A stretch of DNA of 64,000 nt from Labrenzia sp. OB1 (GTDB lineage: Bacteria; Pseudomonadota; Alphaproteobacteria; Rhizobiales; Stappiaceae): the NCBI RefSeq assembly GCF_001624695.1, contig NZ_JSEP01000021.1, forward strand, positions 1 through 64,000, in the 5' to 3' direction. The stretch's first letter is position 1. Every line of letters begins with the position of its first letter. The translations under genes were made by a program, and so were the position numbers. Positions 1 through 8,951 of this stretch are shown piece after piece. A model generated the notes under the pieces. The model saw only the letters and a program-made list of their open reading frames with translations. It had not been told where the DNA came from and searched no databases.

Positions 1-879
1 TCCAGCTCCCTGCTCTCTTCCGCGACCGGAATTTCGACAACCAACACCCTGACGCTGAACGACGGTTCTTCCACAACTGCTGTTATTTCCGGCTCCACGC
101 TGGCAGTCACGGCTGGTACCACCGTTCAGGACCTTCTCGATACCATCGAGGGCGTTGCGGGCGTTCGTGCGGAATTCGATGAAGGCACCGGCGAGGTCAC
201 CGTCTATTCCAACGACTCCATCGCTCTGCAGAATGACGTCTCGACCACTGCTGAGCTGGTCGCAGTGACCGCGGCAGCGTTCACCACGACATCGGACACG
301 CTGATCGACAGTGGTTCCTTCGATACGGGCGACACGCTGACACTGACCGATGGTAACGGCTACGAACTCGGCTCGTTCGAGGTCGATGAAGAATCCTCAG
401 TCACCGACCTGGTGAACTTCATCAATGACTTCAGAGGCGTATCGGCGGAATTCAATACTGCGACCGGCCGGATAGCGATGGAAAGCGAGACTGACCTTAC
501 GCTGGCCAGCGACAATACCAACTTTGCCGCGGACAACTATACGGCGGACAGCGATGGTGTGACGATTTCCGCACTGAGCGACTCCGGGTTTGCAACGGAC
601 GGTGACATCAACCGGGTCATCGACAGGCTGAACAACGGGCTTTCGACCCTCCGGTCCCAGGCATCCGAGTTCGGTACAAACCTTTCAACAGTCGAGATTC
701 GTCAGGATTACACCAAGACGATGATCAACACTTTGCAGGAAGGTGCAGGTCTCCTGACCCTGGCGGACACCAACGAGGAAGGTGCGAACCTGCTGGCACT
801 TCAGACCCGTCAGCAGCTTGCCTCAACGTCACTGTCCTTCGCCTCTCAGGCAGATCAGACGGTACTGTCCCTCTTCTAG
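1..879 (+). CDS. flagellin, C-terminal part (5' end outside window)
   Basis: The frame is open from base 1 to the TAG at 877-879, so this is the 3' part of a flagellin whose conserved N-terminal helix lies upstream. The visible protein has two tandem beta-rich segments of the flagellin IN type, roughly residues 20-85 and 95-180 of the visible part. The conserved coiled C-terminal helix follows, with the blocks NLSTVEIR and ALQTRQQLASTSLS that form the inner filament core. It closely resembles the C-terminus of the next flagellin (1169-2665), so the two are tandem paralogues. A GTG at 265 could be mistaken for a start, but the frame upstream is clearly flagellin-like. Exported by the flagellar type III system; no cleavable signal is expected. 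Confidence 0.9.
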   Translation, partial: SSSLLSSATGISTTNTLTLNDGSSTTAVISGSTLAVTAGTTVQDLLDTIEGVAGVRAEFDEGTGEVTVYSNDSIALQNDVSTTAELVAVTAAAFTTTSDTLIDSGSFDTGDTLTLTDGNGYELGSFEVDEESSVTDLVNFINDFRGVSAEFNTATGRIAMESETDLTLASDNTNFAADNYTADSDGVTISALSDSGFATDGDINRVIDRLNNGLSTLRSQASEFGTNLSTVEIRQDYTKTMINTLQEGAGLLTLADTNEEGANLLALQTRQQLASTSLSFASQADQTVLSLF

Positions 880-925
880 GCTGGCTAGAATCAGTCAGAC
901 TGCGAAGACACGAACACACAACAGG

Positions 926-960
926 AAACGGCGGGCCCAAAGCCCGCCGTTTGCTTTTTG
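926..960 (+). terminator. rho-independent terminator after first flagellin
   Basis: An 11-bp perfect stem (926-936 with 942-952) with a 5-base loop is followed by TTTGCTTTTTG. It lies 47 bases after the flagellin stop and separates the two flagellin genes into independent transcripts. Confidence 0.85.
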
Positions 961-1168
961 TGCTTTTCCGCTCTTCGGGCACCTGAAAATTTTCGGTTGA
1001 ATTTCAGGCACTTAAAAGAAAGCTTTTGGTAACTTTTATTTACAACAGGTTAATGAGTGCATCACCGATTAACTTTCCCTTTAGTTTTACGCCATTGGTA
1101 CCGAGTCTTCTTGCTCCAATGGAAGGCCAACTTGGCAAGTGCTGAATTAGGAAACGTGGTGAAATCTG

Positions 1169-2665
1169 ATGCCTGATATTGTTCTTTCCAGTGCGGTCCG
1201 GGACAATCTCCTGTCGCTCAAACAAACAGCCAGCCTCCAGTCGACCACGCAAGGACGTCTTGCGACCGGCCTGAAGGTGAACACCGCTCTCGACAACCCG
1301 AATTCGTTCTTCACGGCGCAGTCGTTGAATGACCGGGCGAGCGATCTGGCCAACCTGCTTGACAATATGGGCCAGGGAGTTCAAACGCTCCGCGCCGCCG
1401 ACAGTGGCATCACATCGATCACCAAGCTTGTTGAGTCAGCCAAGGCAATCGCCAATCAGGCGCTCCAGACTTCCAGTGAATATGAGCGCAAGCAATACAC
1501 GAGCCAGTACAACGATCTCCTTCAGCAGATCGAGGACATGGCGGGTGACTCCGGATACAAGGGCAAGAACCTGCTTTCCGGCGCCGGCAATGAGCTGGAA
1601 GTGATTTTCAATGAGGATTCGACGTCCAATCTGACGGTCAATCCGGTTGATTTCACCGACACCAGCCTCGATGACGGGCTCAATCTGGACGATCTCGATC
1701 CGGGCGGAACCGGAACGTCTTCCTTCAACATAAATGGTGGGGCGGCCACCCTTGACCTCACAGGGCTGCAGGCCTCGTCAAACCTCAGCGACTTGAGTGA
1801 CTGGGCAGACGGGGATATTGTCTCGATAGTCGACAGTTCCGGCACCACCACATTCACGGTCGGCGCGACCATCACCACCGTGCAGGATTACCTCGACGCT
1901 CTGGACGATCTCAGCGGCGTTCACGCCAGCTTTGACGAGACAACCGACCAGATCACGATTACATCCGGCCTGGACAACACATTATCTATTTCGAAGGATG
2001 CATCCGGCACCGGCAGTACCGCAACCAACGGCGGCACCGGGGCGACAGGCTCAACAACGCTTTCCGTCACCCCGCTCACCGCGGGTGCAACCCTGATCTC
2101 CTCCGGCGGTTTCCAGGCCGGTGACACGATCACGATTACAGACGGCAATGATTTCGAACCGGCCTCAATCGAGATCGATGATGAAACCACGGTCGGCGAT
2201 CTGGTGAGTTTCCTCAACAACGTCAAAGGCCTGGATGCCACCTTCTCCGGCGGCAGCATCAGTCTGATCGGCGAAGTGTCCTTCGATATCTCCAGCGACA
2301 ATGCGGACTTCAACAGAACGACGCTCGCCGCCACGAGTGGCACGGTCGGCCTTACGGCGGCTGCATCCGAGTTCAAGACCGATACGGATATCGACCGGAC
2401 CCTTCAGGCAATCAACGCGGCTCTGGACGAACTCCGGTCGGCGGCCAGGGCCATGGGAACCGCCCTGTCCACGGTCGAGATCCGGACCGACTTCACCGAG
2501 CACATGATCAACACGCTTGAGGTCGGTGCCGGTAATCTGACCATTGCCGACATGAATGAAGAAGGCGCGAACATGCTGGCGTTGCAGACCCGCCAGCAGC
2601 TTTCATCGACTGCGCTGTCGCTGGCGAACCAGGCGGATCAGAGCGTTCTGAGCCTGTTCGGTTAA
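1169..2665 (+). CDS. flagellin with internal IN repeats
   Basis: Filament subunit of 498 residues, longer than the 270-400 usual in rhizobia. The N-terminal D0/D1 helix is typical (VRDNLLSLKQTASLQSTTQ, then RLATGLKVNTALDNP) and runs to about residue 140. The middle (about 150-385) is a Ser/Thr/Asp/Gly-rich variable region holding two flagellin IN-type segments, near 205-270 and 300-380. The C-terminal helix (about 405-498) contains ALSTVEIR and ALQTRQQLSSTALS. The ATG at 1169 fits the family N-terminus; the 289-base leader is long enough to be a target of the downstream-encoded FlbT, which acts on flagellin mRNA leaders in Caulobacter. Its stop codon lies inside an inverted repeat shared with the flbT leader. 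Confidence 0.95.
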   Translation: MPDIVLSSAVRDNLLSLKQTASLQSTTQGRLATGLKVNTALDNPNSFFTAQSLNDRASDLANLLDNMGQGVQTLRAADSGITSITKLVESAKAIANQALQTSSEYERKQYTSQYNDLLQQIEDMAGDSGYKGKNLLSGAGNELEVIFNEDSTSNLTVNPVDFTDTSLDDGLNLDDLDPGGTGTSSFNINGGAATLDLTGLQASSNLSDLSDWADGDIVSIVDSSGTTTFTVGATITTVQDYLDALDDLSGVHASFDETTDQITITSGLDNTLSISKDASGTGSTATNGGTGATGSTTLSVTPLTAGATLISSGGFQAGDTITITDGNDFEPASIEIDDETTVGDLVSFLNNVKGLDATFSGGSISLIGEVSFDISSDNADFNRTTLAATSGTVGLTAAASEFKTDTDIDRTLQAINAALDELRSAARAMGTALSTVEIRTDFTEHMINTLEVGAGNLTIADMNEEGANMLALQTRQQLSSTALSLANQADQSVLSLFG

Positions 2666-2710
2666 CACCTACAGTGTTTATCTCTAATATGCACCAAGCG
2701 GGTGTTAACC
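2660..2710 (+). promoter_or_regulatory. 10-bp inverted repeat between flagellin and flbT
   Basis: GGTTAACACC at 2660-2669 is exactly complementary to GGTGTTAACC at 2701-2710, with 31 bases between. The left arm contains the flagellin stop codon (TAA 2663-2665); the right arm ends 45 bases before flbT. It may form a hairpin in the transcript or serve as a protein-binding pair; three GTTAAC hexamers occur at 2661, 2704 and 2716. No T-run follows, so it is not a classical terminator. Confidence 0.45.
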
Positions 2711-2755
2711 AATTCGTTAACGATTCGGACGATACTCAGACGTGGAGGTCACGGA

Positions 2756-3250
2756 ATGGCGCTCAAGGTTGAGCTGAAGCCGGGGGAACGAATTATTATT
2801 GGTGATAGTGTTATCACCAATGACAACCAGCGGACTCGCCTTTTTATTGAAGGTCAGGCGCCCATTCTGCGAGAAAAGGATATTCTCACACTCGCGACTG
2901 CGGATACCCCGGCGAAACGCGTCTATCTGGCCGTTCAGCTGATGTATCTGTCAACGGATGTAGAGAGAATTCAGGAGAATTACTTCACCCTCGTCAACGA
3001 CATCGTGAAAGCGGCGCCCAGTACGATCCCTTATGTAACCCGGATCAGTAATGCGATAATAACCGGCGCGTTTTATAAAGCACTGAAAGAAGCACGAAAG
3101 CTTATCGAGTATGAAGGGACGCTGATCGGTCATGTACAAGCAGGCAGCGCAGGCTTACCAGAAAACGAGCCAGGTGGCGATGTCACCGAGGGAGCTGGAA
3201 GCGAATCTGCTGATGAAAGCCGCGGCACGGCTCCAGTTGATCAAGGATGA
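2756..3250 (+). CDS. flbT: FlbT, post-transcriptional flagellin regulator
   Basis: FlbT couples flagellum assembly to flagellin synthesis by acting on flagellin mRNA (shown in Caulobacter). The protein begins MALKVELKPGERIIIGDSVI and has the family block ILTLATADTPAKRVYLAVQL. The ATG at 2756 is preceded by GTGGAGG at 2742-2748; an in-frame upstream codon at 2702 is too early. At 164 residues it is somewhat longer than the roughly 140 usual. The last 39 residues are Gly/Glu/Ala-rich and are encoded in DNA that also encodes the start of flaF in another frame, so the tail probably carries no conserved function. It sits between flagellin and flaF, as expected for this regulator. Confidence 0.93.
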   Translation: MALKVELKPGERIIIGDSVITNDNQRTRLFIEGQAPILREKDILTLATADTPAKRVYLAVQLMYLSTDVERIQENYFTLVNDIVKAAPSTIPYVTRISNAIITGAFYKALKEARKLIEYEGTLIGHVQAGSAGLPENEPGGDVTEGAGSESADESRGTAPVDQG

Positions 3251-3506
3251 ATGGCAAGAATCATCGCTTGCAGAGAAGGACGATGCGCTCGTTTACAACC
3301 GCAAGCTCTGGACCATTCTTGTAACGTCGGCGACCAGTTCGGAAAGCGAGTTGCCTCAAGACATCAAAAACAACATCGCCACGCTGGGGGTGTTCATTTT
3401 CAAACAGACAATCACAATCATGACAGACGATGACGCGGGCAAACTCACCTCCATCATCGGGATCAACAGGGCCATCGCGGAAGGCTTGCGGTCGTCGCCG
3501 GAATAG
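3132..3506 (+). CDS. flaF: FlaF, flagellin secretion/synthesis regulator
   Basis: FlaF is the small helical partner of FlbT and in alphaproteobacteria acts as a flagellin-binding factor promoting its synthesis and export. The 124-residue product has the family signature near its N-terminus (AYQKTSQVAMSPRELEAN) and a helical remainder. The ATG at 3132 is required by the family alignment, yet it lies 119 bases inside flbT in a different frame. No strong Shine-Dalgarno precedes it, so translation is probably coupled to flbT. The order flbT-flaF is reversed relative to Caulobacter. Confidence 0.88.
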   Translation: MYKQAAQAYQKTSQVAMSPRELEANLLMKAAARLQLIKDEWQESSLAEKDDALVYNRKLWTILVTSATSSESELPQDIKNNIATLGVFIFKQTITIMTDDDAGKLTSIIGINRAIAEGLRSSPE

Positions 3507-3601
3507 GCTTCAGATTTAACAGGACTTAAGCTCGAAGCTATTGATTAAACAATAAAACCCTTGCTCTGAGCGGAGATGCCCTAGCGCAGTTGAATATGAA
3601 G

Positions 3602-3633
3602 GCCGGTGCGAAATTCGTATCGGCTTTTTGTTT
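3602..3633 (+). terminator. terminator after flaF
   Basis: A 9-bp stem (3602-3610 with 3616-3624, two wobble pairs) has the loop AAATT and is followed by TTTTTGTTT. It ends the flagellin-flbT-flaF transcript. Confidence 0.8.
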
Positions 3634-4086
3634 GCCGGCAAGACCAACAATCGTCCTCAAGCCCTTGTGTCGAGGACACCCGGGGCAAGCCGGGGTTTTC
3701 CGGATCAGGTGATCAAAGAGGCATGTGAGCCGCAAATGCCGGCCGGATTTGCTGGAGCGGCCTGCCTTCTTATACCAGCCGCAATAAATAAGAACCTACT
3801 TGACCATGACATGAGCGCGTTCCGCGAGGAGCGTGTCGCAGGGCGATGCGGGGCATCGACCAAGACGCGCAACGCTGAGCCCCGGGGCCGAGATTTGCCG
3901 GAACCTGCTCCGGTATATCAGAAGGCCCCTCGTCAAAACGATATCCCAAACAAGCGGCAACGGGAGCAAGCCCTGCATCTCCACCCCGTTGCGCCCGGAA
4001 AATCATCCGGGGCACAATCATGATCGGCTCGATTTCAAGGAATGACGCGCCCACGCTCAGGAGCGTTACGAAATAGACCGCTGAGC
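3634..4086. other. intergenic, no gene recognised
   Basis: This 453-base stretch lies between the flaF terminator and the 3' end of flgL. Open frames on both strands are short and show no family features. A GC-rich segment at 3677-3698 (CCCGGGGCAAGCCGGGG) weakly resembles the palindromic repeat found at 45981 and 53177. Confidence 0.5.
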
Positions 4087-5625
4087 CTACAGGTAATCGG
4101 AGAGCGACAGATTGAAGATGATCGCGGAGGCCCGGTAGGATACTTCGATATTGTTCTGCAACGTCAGGATCTGCGCGGCGACCAGTTCCTGGTCGATACC
4201 CTCGATCTCGGCGATGGTGCCCTCGTAGCTGTTCTTGGTCTGACTGTGCCGGTCATCAGTCAATGACATCGTGCGGTGCGCAATCGCAATGTCTGTCGAA
4301 ATGTCCACGATGCCGGACTGATCGACACCCTCGGGCTGCAGGATTGTGCGCATGTCCTTCGACAGGGCGTTGTAATATTCCTCGTCCGTCGACGTCGCGC
4401 CGGAAAAATCGGCGGCCAGGAAGGTCGCCAAAGACTGCACCAGCTCCTTGAGCGGGTCCTCGTTGGCCCGCACACCGTAATTCACGGACAGGCTCGTATC
4501 GACAACGGCATTCTTGTCCGTGCGCGGATTGTCGGTTGCCGTGTTACGTCCTGTGTACCATTCAACCGTGGTCGATCCACCGGCGACCATAGCGGTCGCG
4601 GTGTCGTATGGTGGGCCATCCACGCGCTGCGGCTCTTCGCCCGCGAAGGTGCTGAAGAACTCGTCCGACGCCCATTCGTCAGAAACCGCGCGCAGTGTCG
4701 TCATCGCCTGTTTTTCGATTTCATCGGCGACCGCATCGCGCAGGTTTTGCGCGGTCTCCTCAAGATCGGCACCGACGACGAAAGTCCCTTCCGCTTCGTC
4801 CGTCAGGGACGCCGTCAGTTCTATCGAGATCGTTTCCGCATGATCCGGCGGCAGGCTCAGCTCGATCGTTATAGTTTCTCCCAGCACCGGCTGGCCTGTA
4901 AAGGCGATATCGACGTTATCCGGATCCGCCGCGGCCGGGCCGGTAATCGTTACGTTGGTAAGCGACGACGATACGGAAGCGATATCGAATCCGAAGTCAT
5001 GTGCGCCATCTTCCGCAATCGAAAAAGTGGAATCGGTAGGATCCCCAAAACCGTCGTAATTCGTCGTCAGCGCCGAAATCGTCGTCCGCCCCGTATTGGT
5101 CGCACCGAGATTGGCCTCCGCGAATTCGCTCATGTAGGTTCGCAAGCCGTCGAGACCACCTGCGCCATCCAGGATAGTGTCCATGGAAGCAACCGGGCTT
5201 TCTATGGCATCGGTGCCGCCGAAAACGTAGTAACCCGCGATTTCGGTGTTGAGAATGTTGAGCGTTTCATTCAGCAGAAGCTCGGCCCGAGACTGGGTCT
5301 GGGTCTGCCCATCGTCCTGAACGACGAAATCGTTGGAATCGAGGGCTGTTTTCGAGTCTCTCCGGATATCTTCCAGGCGTTCGAGTGACAGGTTCATCGT
5401 CTCCAGATGCAGATTGGCAACGGTGATCGTCTCCTGGAAGGTCTCGATCATGCCGACTTTCTGTGTCAGCTGAATGTCCAGAAGCCGCCGGTCTCCCACA
5501 TCGCCGAAAGTGGTCCCGACCTTTCCCGTCGCCAGTTGCGTGGTCTTTTCGGCCAGCAGATCGTTCATCTCGCTGAGCTGACGCGTGATATAGTTTCTGG
5601 AGGTTGTGATGTTACCGATCGTCAT
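4087..5625 (-). CDS. flgL: FlgL, hook-filament junction protein
   Basis: FlgL joins the hook (through FlgK) to the first flagellin ring. The N-terminal helix is flagellin-like (MTIGNITTSRNYITRQLSEM) with LATGK near residue 32, and the block AGYYVFGG near 130 is typical of FlgL. The C-terminal helix (about 460-512) includes QILTLQNNIEVSYRASA. At 512 residues it is longer than the enterobacterial protein (about 317); the extra length is a beta-rich central region. The start at 5625 is preceded by GGGAAG. It follows flgK by 15 bases and is clearly cotranscribed with it. Confidence 0.92.
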   Translation of the reverse strand: MTIGNITTSRNYITRQLSEMNDLLAEKTTQLATGKVGTTFGDVGDRRLLDIQLTQKVGMIETFQETITVANLHLETMNLSLERLEDIRRDSKTALDSNDFVVQDDGQTQTQSRAELLLNETLNILNTEIAGYYVFGGTDAIESPVASMDTILDGAGGLDGLRTYMSEFAEANLGATNTGRTTISALTTNYDGFGDPTDSTFSIAEDGAHDFGFDIASVSSSLTNVTITGPAAADPDNVDIAFTGQPVLGETITIELSLPPDHAETISIELTASLTDEAEGTFVVGADLEETAQNLRDAVADEIEKQAMTTLRAVSDEWASDEFFSTFAGEEPQRVDGPPYDTATAMVAGGSTTVEWYTGRNTATDNPRTDKNAVVDTSLSVNYGVRANEDPLKELVQSLATFLAADFSGATSTDEEYYNALSKDMRTILQPEGVDQSGIVDISTDIAIAHRTMSLTDDRHSQTKNSYEGTIAEIEGIDQELVAAQILTLQNNIEVSYRASAIIFNLSLSDYL

Positions 5626-5640
5626 AAGTCACTTCCCGCA

Positions 5641-7494
5641 CTACACGATTGTCAGGAGCTCGTCGAAGAGATCCTTGATGGTCTGCATGACACGCGCATT
5701 GGCCGCGTAGGCATTTTCGAGCTGCACCATGAAGGCAAGCTCCGCATCGAGATCGACCGCGTAGCTTTCCTCGTAGCGGACCGCCAGATTGATGGTCAGC
5801 GTTTCCTTCGAATTCGCGAATGTCGCCGCGTCCTGGGCCTGATTGCCCTGGAACGCAACGGTGTGGTTCACAAAGTCCAGAACAGTGCCTTCGAAAGGTG
5901 TCGAAGTGCTGCCGATACCCGCTGCCGGATCGAAATAGGCCGTGCCGTTCCTGAGCGCTTCGGACAGAAACTGCGCCCGTGCCGGATCGTTGGTGGTATT
6001 CGATTCGGGGGTCGTCTGGTAGTTCACAAGCAGGGAACTGTCGGCGAGCAGGTCCGGATTCACGCCGATCCCGCTGGCGTAGCCGACCCGTTGGCCGCCG
6101 TCTTCCAGAGCGTCGGTGAACAGCTCCGACCCGTCCCGTTTGTCGACGAAAATCGCCAGCCCGAGCCCCTGGTCGGAATTGGCGGTGACCGTGACTTCGG
6201 CTGACAGGCTTTCGACGCTTGTTGGCGCCGTGTTGTCGCCCAGAATGCGCAGATTGTCCGAACCGTCATTGCTGACAAGAAGCCCGGTGCCGCCCAGCGC
6301 GGCAGTGATGTTGGTGATGTAGGTTGCCGGCAAGCCGCTGGAGATATCGATGCCGAAGACGGTGTCGTTGGGATTTGCGGTTGCGGAATTGTCCAGCGGC
6401 AGAAGCGTCGGATCGTCCACGGCTACCAGCGTCACCGTCTGCGCATCCCCGGCTGCGTCGGTATATTCCAAAGAGATGGTGTTGCCAGGCTGAAGCGCCG
6501 AGACATCCAGGTCGAAGCCTTCGTCAAGACCGACAGTCGCAGCGGTGCCGGACTCGGTGACATTCGAAAAAGCCAGCGAGATTTCCGCGGCGATCGTATC
6601 GAGCTGCTTTTGCGCCTCAAGCAGAATATCGTCCCGCAGTTCGGCGGTTGCCAGCATCGAGCCCGAGCGGGATCCGGAAATGAGATCGTAGGTGGTTCCA
6701 CCGGCAGTTGTCACCAGAACCGAATTTCCGGGCTGTCCCGGCTGCAGGTAATGCGAGCTGTCGTATGTGAGCGTCGAGGCACGGGTATCCGCATAGAGCT
6801 GCTGCCCTTCCGCGGTCTGGATGAACAGCGTGTTGTTCTCTTCCTTGGTGACATTCACGTCCAGATAACCGGAGAGCTGCTCGACCAGCCGGTCGCGCTC
6901 GTCCTCCATTTCCGCGCTGGATATCTCGGCCTGGGTCGCATCCCGGATCGCCACGTCGATATCCGCGATACTGGCGAGAAGACTGTTCACGGTTTCCGTC
7001 TGGCGCGCCAGACTGTCGTCGGCTTCCTGACGCAGGTCCGTTATCTGGCTGTAGGACGAGTTGAGCTCACGGGCGAAGGCATCGGCAAGCGCGACCACGT
7101 CGCTTTGGGCTGCGAAGTTTCCCGGATCGTTGACCAGAAGAGACAAGGAGGAAGTCAGTTCACCGGCCAATACCGAAAGACCGCTGCTGTCGTCCCGTGT
7201 CCCGAAAATATCGTCCAGGCGATCGGTAAAGTCGGAAATTTGCCGGGCGTAACTGGTATCGGCGATCGAGTTGAAATAGTCCGTCTGGATCTGTTCGTCG
7301 ACGATCCGCCGCACTTCCGTCGCCGTGACACCGGAAACATTGCCCAGGGTATCGAAATACACATTCGCCGAAACGGTCTTTTTCGAGTATCCGGCCGTGT
7401 CGGCATTCGCGATATTGGCCGCCGTAACGTCCAACTGGCGCTGATTGTATTTGATTCCGAAGACCGCGGTATTCAGGGCACTTGTCAGTCCCAT
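5641..7494 (-). CDS. flgK: FlgK, hook-associated protein 1
   Basis: FlgK forms the first junction ring between hook and filament. The 617-residue protein opens with the rod/hook family motif (MGLTSALNTAVFGIKYNQRQ, then LDVTAANIANADTAGYSKK). It continues with a helical block around residues 80-200 (the LARQTETVNSLLASIADID region) and ends with the conserved helix ENAYAANARVMQTIKDLFDE, needed for export and self-assembly. A GGGAGAAACC sequence precedes the ATG. It lies between flgE and flgL on the same strand and is separated from flgE by a stem-loop. Confidence 0.95.
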   Translation of the reverse strand: MGLTSALNTAVFGIKYNQRQLDVTAANIANADTAGYSKKTVSANVYFDTLGNVSGVTATEVRRIVDEQIQTDYFNSIADTSYARQISDFTDRLDDIFGTRDDSSGLSVLAGELTSSLSLLVNDPGNFAAQSDVVALADAFARELNSSYSQITDLRQEADDSLARQTETVNSLLASIADIDVAIRDATQAEISSAEMEDERDRLVEQLSGYLDVNVTKEENNTLFIQTAEGQQLYADTRASTLTYDSSHYLQPGQPGNSVLVTTAGGTTYDLISGSRSGSMLATAELRDDILLEAQKQLDTIAAEISLAFSNVTESGTAATVGLDEGFDLDVSALQPGNTISLEYTDAAGDAQTVTLVAVDDPTLLPLDNSATANPNDTVFGIDISSGLPATYITNITAALGGTGLLVSNDGSDNLRILGDNTAPTSVESLSAEVTVTANSDQGLGLAIFVDKRDGSELFTDALEDGGQRVGYASGIGVNPDLLADSSLLVNYQTTPESNTTNDPARAQFLSEALRNGTAYFDPAAGIGSTSTPFEGTVLDFVNHTVAFQGNQAQDAATFANSKETLTINLAVRYEESYAVDLDAELAFMVQLENAYAANARVMQTIKDLFDELLTIV

Positions 7495-7536
7495 GGCGGT
7501 TTCTCCCAGGGTTACGCTGCGGCTTGGCCGAAAGAA

Positions 7537-7558
7537 CCGGCGGGTCGAAACCCGCCGG
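7537..7558 (-). terminator. stem-loop terminator/attenuator between flgE and flgK
   Basis: A perfect 9-bp stem (7537-7545 with 7550-7558) encloses a TTCG tetraloop on the minus strand and is followed there by TTCTTTC. It lies directly after the flgE stop and before flgK. It probably stops most flgE transcripts, so that hook protein is made in excess over junction proteins. Confidence 0.7.
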
Positions 7559-7568
7559 CGAGCTCAAA

Positions 7569-8951
7569 TTACCTGACCATGTTCAACGCGCTGTCGAGCA
7601 TCTCATCGGCTGACGTGACGATCTTCGAGTTGGCTGAATAGGCCTGCTGCGTGATGATCAGCTTTGAGAATTCGTCCGCGATATCCGCGTTTGAAAGCTC
7701 CAGTTTGTTGGAACGGATCTGTCCGCCGCCCGTCAGATCCGGATCACCTGAAGACGAGGTTGCCGCGAAAGCGGCCCCGTCCACGCGCTGCAGGTTCTGC
7801 TCGGCCTCGAAGGTCGCAAGTGGGATCTGGAAGACCGGGCGCTGCTGGTTGTTGGAATAACTCGCGATCACCCGGCCGGATTGATCGACAGCGACCCCAA
7901 CCAGTTCACCGGCTGCATAACCGTCCTGATCGAGACTGACGGAACTCGCCGAACCGTCCGCGTCCGAATATTGGGTCAGCGCGCCGCCACCGAAGGATAT
8001 CTCCACATTGGAAACGGTCGTTCCACCGATGTTCAGGCTGGCGATGGTGAAGTTCTCGTTGGCGAAGTCGGCGGTACCGATGCCCAATGTACCGTCCATG
8101 CTGCTCAGCTCGCCGGTGTCGTCGAACGTCACTTCCCCGACATTGTACCAGGTGTCCCCGGTATCTTCACCAGTCGCGATATACATGTTCCAGGTGTCTT
8201 CGACAGGTACGCCGGTATCCTCGTTCACCGTCTTGGCGTAGCGCACCTCGACGTTCATCGCCGTACCGTTCTGGTTATAAATGCTGATCGACCCGCCGGA
8301 GATGGAGCTGTCGAGGAAGTCCTGATTGTTGGTATCAGCAACATTGCCGGTACCGACGGACGCGTTCAGCAGCGCCGATGCATCGGTATCGGCATAATCG
8401 TTCGGCTGCGGGATACGCGGCAGGTTGGCCTGGTAGTCAATCGTCGTGGTTGCGGAAGCTGCCAGCGGCTGGTTCTCCACCCGGATCACCGAGGCTGCAT
8501 CGCCGATCGCATTGCCTGTTTCAGGGTCGAGAGGAAAACCCTGCAGATAATATCCGGCGCCGTTGATGAGATAACCTTCCTGGTCGCGCTCGAAATCGCC
8601 GGCGCGTGTATAGAAGGTCTCTTCGGCAAATGACGTCGAGCCGTCGATGACATCCGAAGCCCGGGTCACGACGAAATAGCCCTCGCCGTTGATCGCCATG
8701 TAGGTATCCACGTCGACATCCGTAATGTCGCCCTGGATCGTGTTGGTGGCACGTGAAGTGGACGTGGTGGTACCGGACACCTGCGCGGCCTGGGTATAGC
8801 CGCCGCCGGAGACCAGATCGGAGAAAGTCGTATCGAGCCGTTTGTAGCCGGTTGTCTGCGAGTTGGCGACGTTACCGGAGATATTCTCCAGCGCCGTTGC
8901 CTGCGCAGTCAGTCCGGAAACCGCCGTATTGATAGCCCCATAAATACCCAT
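7569..8951 (-). CDS. flgE: FlgE, flagellar hook protein
   Basis: FlgE polymerises into the hook. The N-terminus is diagnostic (MGIYGAINTAVSGLTAQATA, then LENISGNVANSQTTGYK). MAINGEGYFVV near residue 83 marks the D1 region, and the C-terminal helix (NADIADEFSKLIITQQAYSA) completes the core. I use the ATG at 8951 because GAGGACGTAAC lies directly upstream and the family begins MGIYGA; a 9-residue longer frame starts at 8978 without support. The gene is first in flgE-flgK-flgL, divergent from the MoxR-type ATPase gene. Confidence 0.95.
   Translation of the reverse strand: MGIYGAINTAVSGLTAQATALENISGNVANSQTTGYKRLDTTFSDLVSGGGYTQAAQVSGTTTSTSRATNTIQGDITDVDVDTYMAINGEGYFVVTRASDVIDGSTSFAEETFYTRAGDFERDQEGYLINGAGYYLQGFPLDPETGNAIGDAASVIRVENQPLAASATTTIDYQANLPRIPQPNDYADTDASALLNASVGTGNVADTNNQDFLDSSISGGSISIYNQNGTAMNVEVRYAKTVNEDTGVPVEDTWNMYIATGEDTGDTWYNVGEVTFDDTGELSSMDGTLGIGTADFANENFTIASLNIGGTTVSNVEISFGGGALTQYSDADGSASSVSLDQDGYAAGELVGVAVDQSGRVIASYSNNQQRPVFQIPLATFEAEQNLQRVDGAAFAATSSSGDPDLTGGGQIRSNKLELSNADIADEFSKLIITQQAYSANSKIVTSADEMLDSALNMVR

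Noticed and set aside
4276..6204. Two long plus-strand frames (4276-5388, 5407-6204)
   Set aside because: Both are antisense to flgL and flgK and composed of Arg/Val/Ile-rich shadow sequence.
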